Shown in pieces: positions 19,134 to 29,204 of a stretch of DNA of 64,000 bases. Within the stretch, counting starts at the first letter, position 1; each line of letters starts with the position of its first letter. The stretch comes from Bacteroidota bacterium (GTDB lineage: Bacteria; Bacteroidota; Rhodothermia; Rhodothermales; UBA10348), in assembly GCA_027622005.1 (NCBI GenBank), contig JAQBZH010000006.1, positions 1 to 64,000 of the forward strand, given 5' to 3'. A model generated the notes under the pieces. It had not been told where the DNA came from, did not search any database, and saw only the letters and a list, made by a program, of their open reading frames with translations. Made by a program: the position numbers and the translations under genes.

Positions 19134-20345
19134 CTAATGGCTAGTTATACCTGCTAGTTCCTCTGCGCAACGTCTTGCACGTCTATCCACCTCCAATCTA
19201 GCCTCAATAGAATACTCCGCGCTGTTAATACCGCTTTGCATTACGGCCCTAACCAAATCGGTAATACCCAGGTATCCAATTTTATTTTGGAGAAATAAGT
19301 CAACTGCGACTTCGTTGCTGGCATTTAGAACCGCAGGCATGCTTCCGCCCTCCTTGAGCGCCTCGAAAGCGAGAGATAACCCGGGATAGCGATTTAAATC
19401 GGGCTTCGTAAAGGTCAAGTTTTGGGATTCTTTCCAGGATACAACTGGGTGATGTGAAGGCCACCGGCCCGGTGTGGACAAGGCAAACTGAATCGGAACC
19501 TTCATGTCAGGCGGACCCATTTGAGCCTTGGTGGATCCATCAACGAATTCAACCATGGAATGAATGATGGACTGGGGGTGGATGACAACTTCAATTTTGT
19601 CTGCAGGTAAATTAAATAGCCACCTCGCTTCGATCACTTCCAGTCCTTTGTTGATCATCGTTGCTGAATCGATGGTAATTTTGGGTCCCATTGCCCAATT
19701 CGGGTGCGAAAGTGCCTCCTTTGTGGAAATCGAGCTGAAAGACTGAATCGGTCGCTCGCGAAAAGGGCCACCTGACGCTGTAAGGATGAGACGGGAAACG
19801 TCGGCGAGGCTCTCGCCCATCAAGCACTGATAAATGGCAGAATGTTCGCTGTCGACCGGGATAATTTCGGCCTGATGCTCCTTTGCCAGGTCGGCTATTA
19901 AGTCCCCCGCAATCACCAAGGTCTCCTTATTTGCCAACGCGATGCGGCAACCCGTCTTTATAGCCGCTACGGTGGAAAGCAAACCTATTGAGCCCACAAG
20001 GGCTGTCACGACTACATCCGTTCGGTCCCAAGTAGCCGCCCTTGACAATTCGTCTTCACCAAAAAAAACGGGGCAGTTGAATCTGCCTTTAGCAATAGCT
20101 CTTGCCTCCGCCTCGTGCGACCCTATAACGACGCATTCTGGATTAAATTCTTTTGCTTGTTGCGCAAGTAAATCGACATTTTTCCCGGCTGTTAAGGCAA
20201 CAACCTGGATGCGATCAGGAAATAGACGTGCAATTTCCAACGTCTGGGTCCCAATGGAGCCGGTGGACCCCAGAATGGCTACTCGGATTCTATCATCACT
20301 CAATTTCATCTTCGATTTCGAGTCATCCCTGGGAATGCCGCTCAT
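19134..20345 (-). CDS. dxr: 1-deoxy-D-xylulose-5-phosphate reductoisomerase
   Basis: AILGSTGSIGTQTLEI, ALANKETLVIAGDL, IPVDSEHSAIYQCL, LTASGGPF, ATMINKGLEVIEARWLF. Confidence 0.97.
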   Translation of the reverse strand: MSGIPRDDSKSKMKLSDDRIRVAILGSTGSIGTQTLEIARLFPDRIQVVALTAGKNVDLLAQQAKEFNPECVVIGSHEAEARAIAKGRFNCPVFFGEDELSRAATWDRTDVVVTALVGSIGLLSTVAAIKTGCRIALANKETLVIAGDLIADLAKEHQAEIIPVDSEHSAIYQCLMGESLADVSRLILTASGGPFRERPIQSFSSISTKEALSHPNWAMGPKITIDSATMINKGLEVIEARWLFNLPADKIEVVIHPQSIIHSMVEFVDGSTKAQMGPPDMKVPIQFALSTPGRWPSHHPVVSWKESQNLTFTKPDLNRYPGLSLAFEALKEGGSMPAVLNASNEVAVDLFLQNKIGYLGITDLVRAVMQSGINSAEYSIEARLEVDRRARRCAEELAGITSH

Positions 20346-20482
20346 GTGCTCAAATTTAACTGGATTCGCCTAATATCGGGAATACCTGAAACTTACGGGG
20401 TACACCCGCGATATTAAAGCGCTCGACGAGGAATGTACTGAACGATCTCTCAAAGTGGTCCTTTATTGGTAGTAACCTGGTT

Positions 20483-22363
20483 ATGTATCCTATGAAAATT
20501 TCTAGCCGGACCGTGGGATACGTCCTGGGGATCGTTTTTGGTGCCTTTTGTTGTTCTGTCGCTCCCGCTCAGGAAGTAGACAGTTCTCAGGTCGGACGGT
20601 TTCAGTTGGCTGAATCGTTCATGCGAGCTGCTCAATATCAACGTGCCATTTCGTTGTTGGAAGGCCTTTACGACGATAGTCCCGAAACCCACGTTTTTTA
20701 TGAGCGCCTCCGCGAGGCGTATGAAAGCGTTAAGCGTTACGACGCAGCCATTGCCCTCGTAGATAAAAAAATCAACCAGGAAACGTCCCCAACAATCTAC
20801 GTTGCAGACAAAGCACGCCTTCAGTTTTTAAAAGGGGATGAAGCAACTGCGCGACTGACCTGGCAATCTGCAATTAATACCGATCCTTCCTCGTCTTCTG
20901 TGTATTTGTTGGTGTATCGGTCGCTCATGCAGGTTCGCCTGTTCGATTTCTCCATTGAAATACTCGAGAAAGGCCGGGAATATCTGGGAAACAACTCATT
21001 GTTTCAGACCGATTTAGCTCAGTTATATAATTTGACCTCTCAGCACGACAAGGCGACAATTGAATACCTCGATTTGCTGAGTGTAAATCAGAATCAGTTG
21101 AACTATGTCCGTAGCCAGATGGGACCATTTCTGACCACGCCCGAATCGCTCGAAAAAAGTATAACAGTAGTCCAGGCGGGCGTTGCGACAGAACCTCTTA
21201 ATCGGTCTTATCGAGAGTTTTTGGCCTGGTTGTTAGTGGAAGATGACCAATTTCGACCTGCTCTGGACGTTTATAGGGCCATTGACCGTTTGGAGCGTGA
21301 GGAAGGCAAAATGCTGTTTGCGTTTGCGGGTGTGGCAAGCGACGGCGGAGCCTATGATGTGGCCTTAGAGGCCTATGATGAAGTATTACGTCGGTATCCT
21401 TTAGGCCCGGCGGCTCCCGATGCCCTGCGTGGACTTGGTTTGATGCAAGAAAAATGGGCTGAAACGTTAGGTGAAGCGGTTTTCGATGAGAGGGGGCAGC
21501 GTCTCCCCCGCAATCATTTTGACGAAGCTCTCGATACGTACCAGCGCTTTTTGATCGACTATCCGCAGCATCCTATGTTTCCAGACGTGCTGCGCCGCAT
21601 AGGGTTACTGCATCAAGATGTTTTTTACGATTACACATCGGCCTACACCGTTTTAACAGAAGTGATCGGGCGTTATCCCCAAACCATCGTCGCCGATCAA
21701 GCTGCTTACGACCTGGGACGCCTGGCCGTTATGGAAAACCGATTGGAAGACGCAAGACTTGAGTTTTCCCGCCTACTCACCCGACTTCGAACAGGTGATC
21801 TTGCCGATTTATCGCGTTACGAGCTCGCCATGCTTCACTTTTACAAGGGAGAGTTTGATACAGCGCAAGGATTCACCGAAGCCATGCAGGAAAACACATC
21901 AACCGATGTGGCCAACGATGCCATTTCCATGAAGGTGATGTTGATCGAAAATCGGGGCCCAGATTCCTTGGATGTCCCCCTAAAAAGTTTTTCGAGGACC
22001 AAGCTTCTTTCGCGGCAACGACAGTGGGATACGGCTCTTCACCAACTGGATGATTTACTTGCCGCATTCGGTTCTCACCCCCTCGCGGACGATATATCCT
22101 TCGATCGCGCCGAGTTGTTGGCTAAAACGGCCGAGCCCGAGAAGGCCATTGCGGCTTATTTGGAGCTTTCTTTGTTTTTTCCGGGTAGTTTTTTGGCCGA
22201 TCGAAGCCTTTTTGGTGCAGCGACCATTCAATACAAAGTATTGGGCGACAACACAGCCGCTATTGCAACATTTGAGCGAATATTAAAAGAGTATCCGGGA
22301 TCATTGCTAATTACGGCTACCCGAGAGCAAATCAGACGACTTCGAGGAGATGAATTGTTATGA
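20483..22363 (+). CDS. Secreted/periplasmic tetratricopeptide-repeat protein
   Basis: Signal peptide; multiple TPR-like helical pairs (AQYQRAISLLEGLYDDSP..., DEALDTYQRFLIDYPQHP, AIATFERILKEYPGS). Confidence 0.85.
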   Translation: MYPMKISSRTVGYVLGIVFGAFCCSVAPAQEVDSSQVGRFQLAESFMRAAQYQRAISLLEGLYDDSPETHVFYERLREAYESVKRYDAAIALVDKKINQETSPTIYVADKARLQFLKGDEATARLTWQSAINTDPSSSSVYLLVYRSLMQVRLFDFSIEILEKGREYLGNNSLFQTDLAQLYNLTSQHDKATIEYLDLLSVNQNQLNYVRSQMGPFLTTPESLEKSITVVQAGVATEPLNRSYREFLAWLLVEDDQFRPALDVYRAIDRLEREEGKMLFAFAGVASDGGAYDVALEAYDEVLRRYPLGPAAPDALRGLGLMQEKWAETLGEAVFDERGQRLPRNHFDEALDTYQRFLIDYPQHPMFPDVLRRIGLLHQDVFYDYTSAYTVLTEVIGRYPQTIVADQAAYDLGRLAVMENRLEDARLEFSRLLTRLRTGDLADLSRYELAMLHFYKGEFDTAQGFTEAMQENTSTDVANDAISMKVMLIENRGPDSLDVPLKSFSRTKLLSRQRQWDTALHQLDDLLAAFGSHPLADDISFDRAELLAKTAEPEKAIAAYLELSLFFPGSFLADRSLFGAATIQYKVLGDNTAAIATFERILKEYPGSLLITATREQIRRLRGDELL

Positions 22364-23622
22364 TGAGGACGGTATTGATTTTATTTTTGGGGGTCGTCCT
22401 AACGAGCAGGGTCGAAGCACAAGATGTTTTGATTCCCATGGACAACTCGCAAAGCGATCACTTGAAGGCTTACGGAGTGACTTTTTGGGCTTTGGAACGC
22501 CGCATGGATGTCGATTGGCTCCTTAATTATCGCGGTGGCTCGTTTTTAGTCACTAAAACACCCGAATTGGAGGCCGAACTTCGTGTTCGCGGGGTCTCCT
22601 ACCTGGCGTTGAGCGGTTCGCAAACCGCTTCATTAATCTCTACCGTTGAAAGCGACGCGAGTAATACAAGTGTGGTTCGACTAGAACAGCCACCGAGAAT
22701 TGCCGTGTATGCGCCACAACAAACGCTTCCTTGGGACGACGCAGTCCTATTGGCCCTCTCCTATGCCGAAGTCCCGTACGAGATGATTTATGATGACGAT
22801 GTCCTAGACGGCGCCCTCGAGGATTTCGACTGGGTGCATTTGCATCACGAAGACTTTACCGGCCAATATGGCAAGTTTTTTAATTATCGATCGACACCAT
22901 GGTACATCGAACAACAACGACAAGCCGAAATCGCTGCAAGGGCCCGCGGATTTCGTAAGGTTAGCGAACTAAAGCTTAGGGTCGTCGAGATCATCAAACA
23001 ATACGTTGGTGGCGGTGGCTTTTTGTTTGCGATGTGCTCAGGTGCTGATTCATTTGATATTGCCCTTGCCGCTCATGCAACGGACATCGTGCCTGAGGAA
23101 TACGATGGAGATCCTATAGACCCCGATGCACTTTCGCAGCTAGATTTCGCCCAGACCTTTGCCTTTGCCGACTTTCGACCCATTTTTAACGCCCGAGAAT
23201 ACGAACATTCGGACATTGATTCGGGCCCACCTCCTCCTCAGCTCCGAAACCCGGCAGTCGACTATTTTACGCTGTTCGAATTCAGCGCCAAATACGATCA
23301 AGTCCCGACCATGCTAACCCAAAGTCATGTCGCGACGATTAAAGGCTTCATCGGACAAACCACTAATTTCGTCAAGAAATATGTGAAGCCAAACGTCGTC
23401 ATTTTAGCAGAGGCTCCTGGACGGGGCGAAGTCCGATACTTGAACGGAACGTTTGGAGAGGGCACTTTTACCTTTTATGGCGGCCACGACCCCGAAGATT
23501 ACCAACATTTTGTGGGTGATGAACCAACCGATTTAAGTTTGCATAAGCACTCGCCCGGATATCGATTGATCTTGAATAATATCCTCTTTCCTGCCGCCAA
23601 GAAGAAGAATCAAAAAACGTAA
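22360..23622 (+). CDS. Secreted GATase1-like protein (relatives often labelled asparagine synthetase B)
   Basis: Signal peptide; GGGGFLFAMCSGADSFDIAL nucleophile-elbow-like motif; ATGA overlap with upstream TPR gene. Confidence 0.6.
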   Translation: MMRTVLILFLGVVLTSRVEAQDVLIPMDNSQSDHLKAYGVTFWALERRMDVDWLLNYRGGSFLVTKTPELEAELRVRGVSYLALSGSQTASLISTVESDASNTSVVRLEQPPRIAVYAPQQTLPWDDAVLLALSYAEVPYEMIYDDDVLDGALEDFDWVHLHHEDFTGQYGKFFNYRSTPWYIEQQRQAEIAARARGFRKVSELKLRVVEIIKQYVGGGGFLFAMCSGADSFDIALAAHATDIVPEEYDGDPIDPDALSQLDFAQTFAFADFRPIFNAREYEHSDIDSGPPPPQLRNPAVDYFTLFEFSAKYDQVPTMLTQSHVATIKGFIGQTTNFVKKYVKPNVVILAEAPGRGEVRYLNGTFGEGTFTFYGGHDPEDYQHFVGDEPTDLSLHKHSPGYRLILNNILFPAAKKKNQKT

Positions 23623-24155
23623 TGAGTACCGACCAAGGAAAACCCGTTAGTGCTTCCCAAACCATCATGAGCGAATTGGTTTTGCCTAACGATACCAATG
23701 GCCTCGGCAATCTGATGGGAGGCCGTCTGCTTCACTGGATGGATATTTGCGCAGCCATATCTACTCAACGACACTCCGGAGGAGTTTGTGTTACCGCTTC
23801 TGTCGACAATGTTCAGTTTCACTCTCCCATCCTTCAATCGGAAATCGTCACGCTTCAGAGTCATATTAACCGAGCATTTCGGACTTCCATGGAAGTGGAA
23901 ATCAATGTTGACGCGGAAAACCCCCGCACCGGACAAAAGCGCCGGTGTAATAGTGCCTATTTTACGTTTGTCTCGATTGGAATGGACGGAAGACCCTCTC
24001 CCGTTCCAGCTATTCTTCCCCAATCTGACGAAGAGATTGAGCGGTTTGAACAAGCTCAAAGGCGACGCGAATTCCGCCTTTACATGGCAGGTCGTTTGAC
24101 TCCGGAACAGATTGTCGACTTTCAGGCTTATCTCCATTCCGTTCGTAATACCTAA
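23622..24155 (+). CDS. Acyl-CoA thioesterase (hotdog fold, YciA/BACH-like)
   Basis: MSELVLPNDTNGLGNLMGGRLLHWMDICAAISTQRHSGGVCVTASVDNVQFHSPI. Confidence 0.92.
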   Translation: MSTDQGKPVSASQTIMSELVLPNDTNGLGNLMGGRLLHWMDICAAISTQRHSGGVCVTASVDNVQFHSPILQSEIVTLQSHINRAFRTSMEVEINVDAENPRTGQKRRCNSAYFTFVSIGMDGRPSPVPAILPQSDEEIERFEQAQRRREFRLYMAGRLTPEQIVDFQAYLHSVRNT

Positions 24156-24168
24156 ACGAAGGAATCGT

Positions 24169-24660
24169 ATGGCCCAAAAAGGCTATTTTGCGTTGCTCTT
24201 CGTGCTGGGTGTGGTCGTCTGTGCGCTTTCACCCGCCATGGTATTAGCCCAAACGACTAAAACGAAACCCCATAAACAGTATAGTGTGGGCGTATTAGTC
24301 GGTCGGATCAGTGGCTTGACCGTAAAAATGAAATTCCTCGACGTCGAAGAGCGTTTTCATAGCAGTTCGCCGAGTGTGGATGTCAATCTGACCACTAATT
24401 TTGACGACAACTTTCTCTGGTCCGCACATATTTTAAGGGAGAGATATCTTCAAGAGTCTCCTTTAAAGCTTTTCATCGGTCCCGGGTTGACGGCAGGAGT
24501 GGACGGCCAAAAAGCTTTTTGGGGCGTCTCCGGGACGATTGGCTTTTTGTTTACCAAAGGTCCGTATGAAGTATTTCTACAGGGAATGCCCCGTCTCTTC
24601 CTTATGCCCGATATGGATGGCCGCATAGAAGCCGCCACAGGAATCCGCATATCCATTTGA
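24169..24660 (+). CDS. Hypothetical secreted protein
   Basis: ORF 24112-24660; ATG at 24169 gives a clear signal peptide (MAQKGYFALLFVLGVVVCALSPAMVLAQ). Confidence 0.7.
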   Translation: MAQKGYFALLFVLGVVVCALSPAMVLAQTTKTKPHKQYSVGVLVGRISGLTVKMKFLDVEERFHSSSPSVDVNLTTNFDDNFLWSAHILRERYLQESPLKLFIGPGLTAGVDGQKAFWGVSGTIGFLFTKGPYEVFLQGMPRLFLMPDMDGRIEAATGIRISI

Positions 24661-24719
24661 AACCGGGATGGTCCAAGTCCGTTACTCGGCTCTCCCTTCT
24701 CATTTACCTCCACTATTCA

Positions 24720-25643
24720 TTGTTTCAGCGAGTTCTTATAACCGGTGCGAATGGTCTTTTAGGCCAGCACCTCGTTCGACTCATGGGTCGCTCTCCCGAG
24801 TATGATATTCTCGCGACCGGACGTGATGAACAACCGCGATTTTCTGGTGGAAATTGTGGCTATCAGTCTTTGGATATAACGGACACGGATGCGGTGAATC
24901 GGGTTTTCGTGGATTTTGAACCAGATGTCGTAATCAATTGCGCTGCAATGACTCAGGTCGACGAATGCGAAATTAAGCGCGATATTTGCTGGCAAGTTAA
25001 TGCCCTAGCTGTAGAGTCTCTGGCGAAATCATGCTTAGTGCGCGGAACTCGCTTGGTACATGTATCAACAGATTTCGTTTTTGACGGCATAAGCGGTCCT
25101 TATAAAGAATCTGCTAGGCCAAGCCCCCTTTCGTATTACGGGCGTTCGAAATTGGCGGGCGAAAATTATGCTCGTGGCGCCGGAATGGACAAATGGTCTA
25201 TCGTTCGAACGGTTTTGGTCTACGGAGTTGCGGAAAACCTGCCGCGAAATAATTTCGTGTGGTGGCTGAAGGACAACCTGGAAGCGGGAAAAACGGTTCA
25301 AATCGTCACAGATCAATGGAGAACGCCTACCTACGCCCTTGATCTGGCTACCGGAATAGAAAAAATGGTACGCTTTTCAAAACAAGGCGTCTACCACCTT
25401 TCGGGTAGGGAATTGTTTTCGATCTACGAATTCGCGTTGGAAATTGCGAAAACACTCGATTTAGATGCATCCCTAATCAAACCGGCTACAGCCGCTTCAT
25501 TTTCGCAGCCCGCCGTCAGACCCTCGAAGTCAGGTTTCATCATTCTAAAAGCGGAATCAGAGCTAGGCTATTCACCTCATTCTGTCCAGGATTCGATTAT
25601 GGAGATGGTGAAGGAAGAAGCGCGATCTCGCTTTTCCTCTTAA
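24720..25643 (+). CDS. dTDP-4-dehydrorhamnose reductase-like SDR (RfbD family)
   Basis: RVLITGANGLLGQHLVRLM, VINCAAMTQVDECE, LVHVSTDFVFDGISGPYKESARPSPLSYYGRSKLAGE. Start uncertain: ORF opens with TTG at 24657; TTG at 24720 fits the fold better. Confidence 0.85.
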   Translation: MFQRVLITGANGLLGQHLVRLMGRSPEYDILATGRDEQPRFSGGNCGYQSLDITDTDAVNRVFVDFEPDVVINCAAMTQVDECEIKRDICWQVNALAVESLAKSCLVRGTRLVHVSTDFVFDGISGPYKESARPSPLSYYGRSKLAGENYARGAGMDKWSIVRTVLVYGVAENLPRNNFVWWLKDNLEAGKTVQIVTDQWRTPTYALDLATGIEKMVRFSKQGVYHLSGRELFSIYEFALEIAKTLDLDASLIKPATAASFSQPAVRPSKSGFIILKAESELGYSPHSVQDSIMEMVKEEARSRFSS

Positions 25644-25736
25644 CGCCCTGCACGAATCACGTGATTTTCTAATCGAGTCGTGTCTCGCATGCCGTTTACC
25701 TTCGTACCTTAATCGTTCAATTATCCCTGCTTTTTA

Positions 25737-27020
25737 ATGCTTGATCTGCAATTCATTCGCGAAAACGCGGAATCCGTAAAGAACGCCATTGTCAATAAAG
25801 CAACCGGGTCCCCTGACCTGGTTGACCGAGTCCTTGAGCTAGATGAAATGTGGAGGAAAACCACAACCTCGCTGCAGGAAATGCAAACGGCTGCCAATGC
25901 AGAAGCCAAAAAGATTGGCGAATTGATGCAACAGGGTCTAAAAAGTGAAGCTCAAGCCGCTATGGCAGAAAGCGGTAGACTCAAGGCAGTGATAAAAGAT
26001 TTGGAAGAGGAGCAGCGTGTCGCAGGGCAATCGTTGGAGTCTACTTTATTAGAGATCCCGAACGTTCCGCATCCTTCAGTGCCGCTTGGAAAGCTACCTT
26101 CCGACAATGTTGTGGCGTTTGAACATGGAGAGATGCCTTCCTTTTCTTTTACTCCTCTACCTCACTGGGACCTCATTGAGCGGCATGATTTGGTTGATTT
26201 CGACCGCGGTTCAAAGGTTTCGGGCGCTGGTTTTCCATTTTACAAAGGTCCGGGAGCGCGCTTTCAGCGCGCTCTGATTAACTTTTTTCTTGATGAAGCG
26301 GTGCGCAGCGGCTACGTCGAAATGGGTGCACCATTGGTTGTCAATGAAGATTCCGCCCGCGGAACCGGCCAACTACCCGATAAGGAGGACCTGATGTATG
26401 AAGCGGTTCGGGATGGCTTGTATCTAATTCCTACTGCCGAAGTCCCCGTTACCAACTATCATCGGGACGAGATTTTCTTAGAAAGTGACCTTCCTATTAA
26501 GTACTGCGCCTACACTCCCTGTTTCCGCCGGGAAGCAGGCTCCTATGGGAAAGACGTTCGAGGACTTAATCGACTCCATCAGTTCGACAAAATTGAGCTG
26601 GTACACTTTGTCCGTCCCGAAGACAGCTACGATGCCTTAGAAGAGCTTCGGGATCATGCAGAGCGTCTTTTACAGAACCTTGGATTACCCTATCGTCGAT
26701 TGCTGATGTGCACGGGCGATATGGGCTTTACGCAGGCTAAGAAGTACGATTTGGAAGTGTGGAGCGCAGGTCAGGAGAGATGGCTTGAGGTATCCTCGAT
26801 TTCCAATTTTGAGACGTTTCAAGCTCGTCGCATGAAGATAAGGTACCGGCCCAAAACCGATTCCAAGCCTCAAATCATTCACACCCTGAATGGCAGCGGT
26901 CTCGCGCTTCCCCGAATTGTGGCCGCCCTGATTGAAAATTATCAACAGGCCGACGGCTCTATCACCATTCCTGAAGTCCTGCGACCTTATTTCGGCTCAG
27001 ATACGCTCATTTCGGCATAA
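25737..27020 (+). CDS. serS: Serine--tRNA ligase
   Basis: MLDLQFIRENAESVKNAI, YLIPTAEVPVTNYHRDEI, YTPCFRREAGSYGKDVRGLNRLHQFDKIELV, LNGSGLALPRIVAALIENYQQADGSITIPEVLRPY. Confidence 0.97.
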   Translation: MLDLQFIRENAESVKNAIVNKATGSPDLVDRVLELDEMWRKTTTSLQEMQTAANAEAKKIGELMQQGLKSEAQAAMAESGRLKAVIKDLEEEQRVAGQSLESTLLEIPNVPHPSVPLGKLPSDNVVAFEHGEMPSFSFTPLPHWDLIERHDLVDFDRGSKVSGAGFPFYKGPGARFQRALINFFLDEAVRSGYVEMGAPLVVNEDSARGTGQLPDKEDLMYEAVRDGLYLIPTAEVPVTNYHRDEIFLESDLPIKYCAYTPCFRREAGSYGKDVRGLNRLHQFDKIELVHFVRPEDSYDALEELRDHAERLLQNLGLPYRRLLMCTGDMGFTQAKKYDLEVWSAGQERWLEVSSISNFETFQARRMKIRYRPKTDSKPQIIHTLNGSGLALPRIVAALIENYQQADGSITIPEVLRPYFGSDTLISA

Positions 27021-28987
27021 ATCTGGCTTTCTAAGATCATATCGATAGAAATTTCTCCGCGAAATTGAGGGATATGATCCGTGGTAACGGCTTTACCGCT
27101 CCCTTTCGAAGACGGTGAAGTCTCATGGATATAAAATTCAGCGTTCGGTAAGGTGTCGTTGTAAGCCCGGGCAACTTTGGCGGCTTTGGCCATACTTACG
27201 TCGGCGTTGACCTTGATTTCGGAGAGTTGCTGATGGATCCGAAGTTCGAGCAAGTCAAACGCGTGTTCAAAATAGAGGCGATCCCGCTCCAGTGCTTCGT
27301 CTTTTGCGGTGATTTGAGAATCAATCCTCGATAACATAGCTGACATCGCATAGATAAACGTGGCACTGTCAGCCAGACGCGCCTGAACTGCCTGTCGGAT
27401 TACGATCTGCTCTTTATGCCACTTTGACGCCATTTTGAATAAATGTGCGTGCTTCTGAATGAGTTTAGACAGTCGAGTAGCGAAGGATTCGAGTTCGTTG
27501 TTTTTTGGGGTGATTTCTGGGGCTGACGGCACAAATCCCAAGAATAACTCCAGTGCCAGCGGAACGGCCCTCTTCAAGATCCGAGGATTAATCCCATTGG
27601 ACAACATTCGGCCAACGTTTTTCCCAACAGACTCATCGCCGTCCCAGGTCAATGCTTGCTGAATTCCCATCATTTGTTCAGCCAATTGCTTTCCACCGTA
27701 CCCAAATATAAAGGGCTGCATCACTTCGTTAGACCCTTCAACGATTCGATGTATGCGGCTGTCACGCCATAAGCGTTCTAATTCATTCTCGGTCATATAG
27801 CCTTCGCCGCCCATAATTTCGAGCGCATCGTCAACTACTTCCCAGCCGATTTGGGAGCTAAATACTTTGGCAATAGCCGTTTCCACCATGATGTCACTGT
27901 CGCCGCGATCCAACATCCCTGTCATCATGTAGAGCAGCGAATCCATGGCATAACAATAGGCATACATCCGGGCGATGCGTAGCTGAACCAATTCAAAATC
28001 CGCTAGCGGCCGTTCGAACTGATATCGAGTTTGGACCCATTTCGTTGACTGATCGGCGGCTCGGGCTGCGGCTCCGGCAATTCCAGCAGAAAGCGTACAT
28101 CTACCGTAATTCAAACATGTCAAAGCCACGATCAATCCACGTCCTTCTTTATGGAGCAAATTTTCTTTTGGAACCCGAACGTTGGTAAATCGAATGCGAG
28201 CCTGCCAAGTACCACGGATACCCGTTTTGGATCGGTTTTTTTCAAAAACATCGATTCCGTTCATATCCGGTGTACAAATCAACGCCGTCACTTTGTCCTT
28301 GCCATCAATTTCTTGCTTGGCCATAACGGTGAACATGCCGCTCAAAGCACCAGACGTGCTCCATTTCTTCTCCCCGTTAAGGATATAATGACTTCCGTCA
28401 TCACTCAAAACACACCGCGTTTCCTGCCCTGCGGCGTCAGAGCCTACCTGAGGTTCTGACAAACAAAAAGCGGACAAGTATTCTCTGGCTACTTTTGGAA
28501 GGTATTCTTTCTTTTGCGCTTCGCTGCCAAAAAGCATGATGGCCTTGCATCCGATGGATTGATGGGCAGAAACCATCACGGAAGAAGATCCGCAATAAGC
28601 CCCAAGCATTGATAGCACCCGATTATAGCTCGTAATGCTTAGTCCTAATCCTCCGTACTCTTCAGGAACGGTCATTCCCATCACACCCAAATCAAAAAGT
28701 TTTTGGATGGCCCAAGTTGGAATGGCTTGGTCTTGGTCGATTTCAATCGAAGGATGCTCGTCTCGAAGATACTTTTCCAGGACGACCAACAAAGCATCGC
28801 ATTTGGCCCGCTCTGCCTTTGTTTCCATCGGATATGGAAAGATCAAATCGTTTCTAAATCGACCCCAAAAAAGGTTCTTGGCGAAACCCATGGTCTCCGG
28901 TTCCGGACCCATCATGCGCTCAATTTCAGCGATCATTTTTCGGTCTTGCTCGGACACGTTTTTTAGTTTCAACGAATCAATAGCCAT
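26987..28987 (-). CDS. Acyl-CoA dehydrogenase family protein with long C-terminal extension
   Basis: GMTVPEEYGGLGLS, FCLSEPQVGSDAAGQET, LNGEKKWSTSGALSG, DALEIMGGEGYMTENELERLWRDSRIHRIVEGSNEV. Confidence 0.93.
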   Translation of the reverse strand: MAIDSLKLKNVSEQDRKMIAEIERMMGPEPETMGFAKNLFWGRFRNDLIFPYPMETKAERAKCDALLVVLEKYLRDEHPSIEIDQDQAIPTWAIQKLFDLGVMGMTVPEEYGGLGLSITSYNRVLSMLGAYCGSSSVMVSAHQSIGCKAIMLFGSEAQKKEYLPKVAREYLSAFCLSEPQVGSDAAGQETRCVLSDDGSHYILNGEKKWSTSGALSGMFTVMAKQEIDGKDKVTALICTPDMNGIDVFEKNRSKTGIRGTWQARIRFTNVRVPKENLLHKEGRGLIVALTCLNYGRCTLSAGIAGAAARAADQSTKWVQTRYQFERPLADFELVQLRIARMYAYCYAMDSLLYMMTGMLDRGDSDIMVETAIAKVFSSQIGWEVVDDALEIMGGEGYMTENELERLWRDSRIHRIVEGSNEVMQPFIFGYGGKQLAEQMMGIQQALTWDGDESVGKNVGRMLSNGINPRILKRAVPLALELFLGFVPSAPEITPKNNELESFATRLSKLIQKHAHLFKMASKWHKEQIVIRQAVQARLADSATFIYAMSAMLSRIDSQITAKDEALERDRLYFEHAFDLLELRIHQQLSEIKVNADVSMAKAAKVARAYNDTLPNAEFYIHETSPSSKGSGKAVTTDHIPQFRGEISIDMILESQIYAEMSVSEPK

Positions 28988-29110
28988 GCTGATTGGAGCC
29001 TGTTTTAAAAGTCTTCGAGGTGTACTATTTGCACTCCTATTTGATATTTATCACCCAAAGGACCTCCGGTTCCACGCCCGAAAGGTCAAAAATGGATCTG
29101 AGGTGAACAG

Positions 29111-29127
29111 TGTTAACCAATGTTAAC
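29111..29127. promoter_or_regulatory. Operator-like repeated TGTTAAC boxes
   Basis: TGTTAAC at 29111 and 29121 (10-bp period) in the divergent acyl-CoA dehydrogenase / pyrF intergenic region. Confidence 0.35.
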
Positions 29128-29204
29128 TTCTTGGTGCAATTGACCCTCATTCCTGGGTATATTGGAGGACTTTTTCCGTCCATTTATTACTGATTAAAAA
29201 ACTC

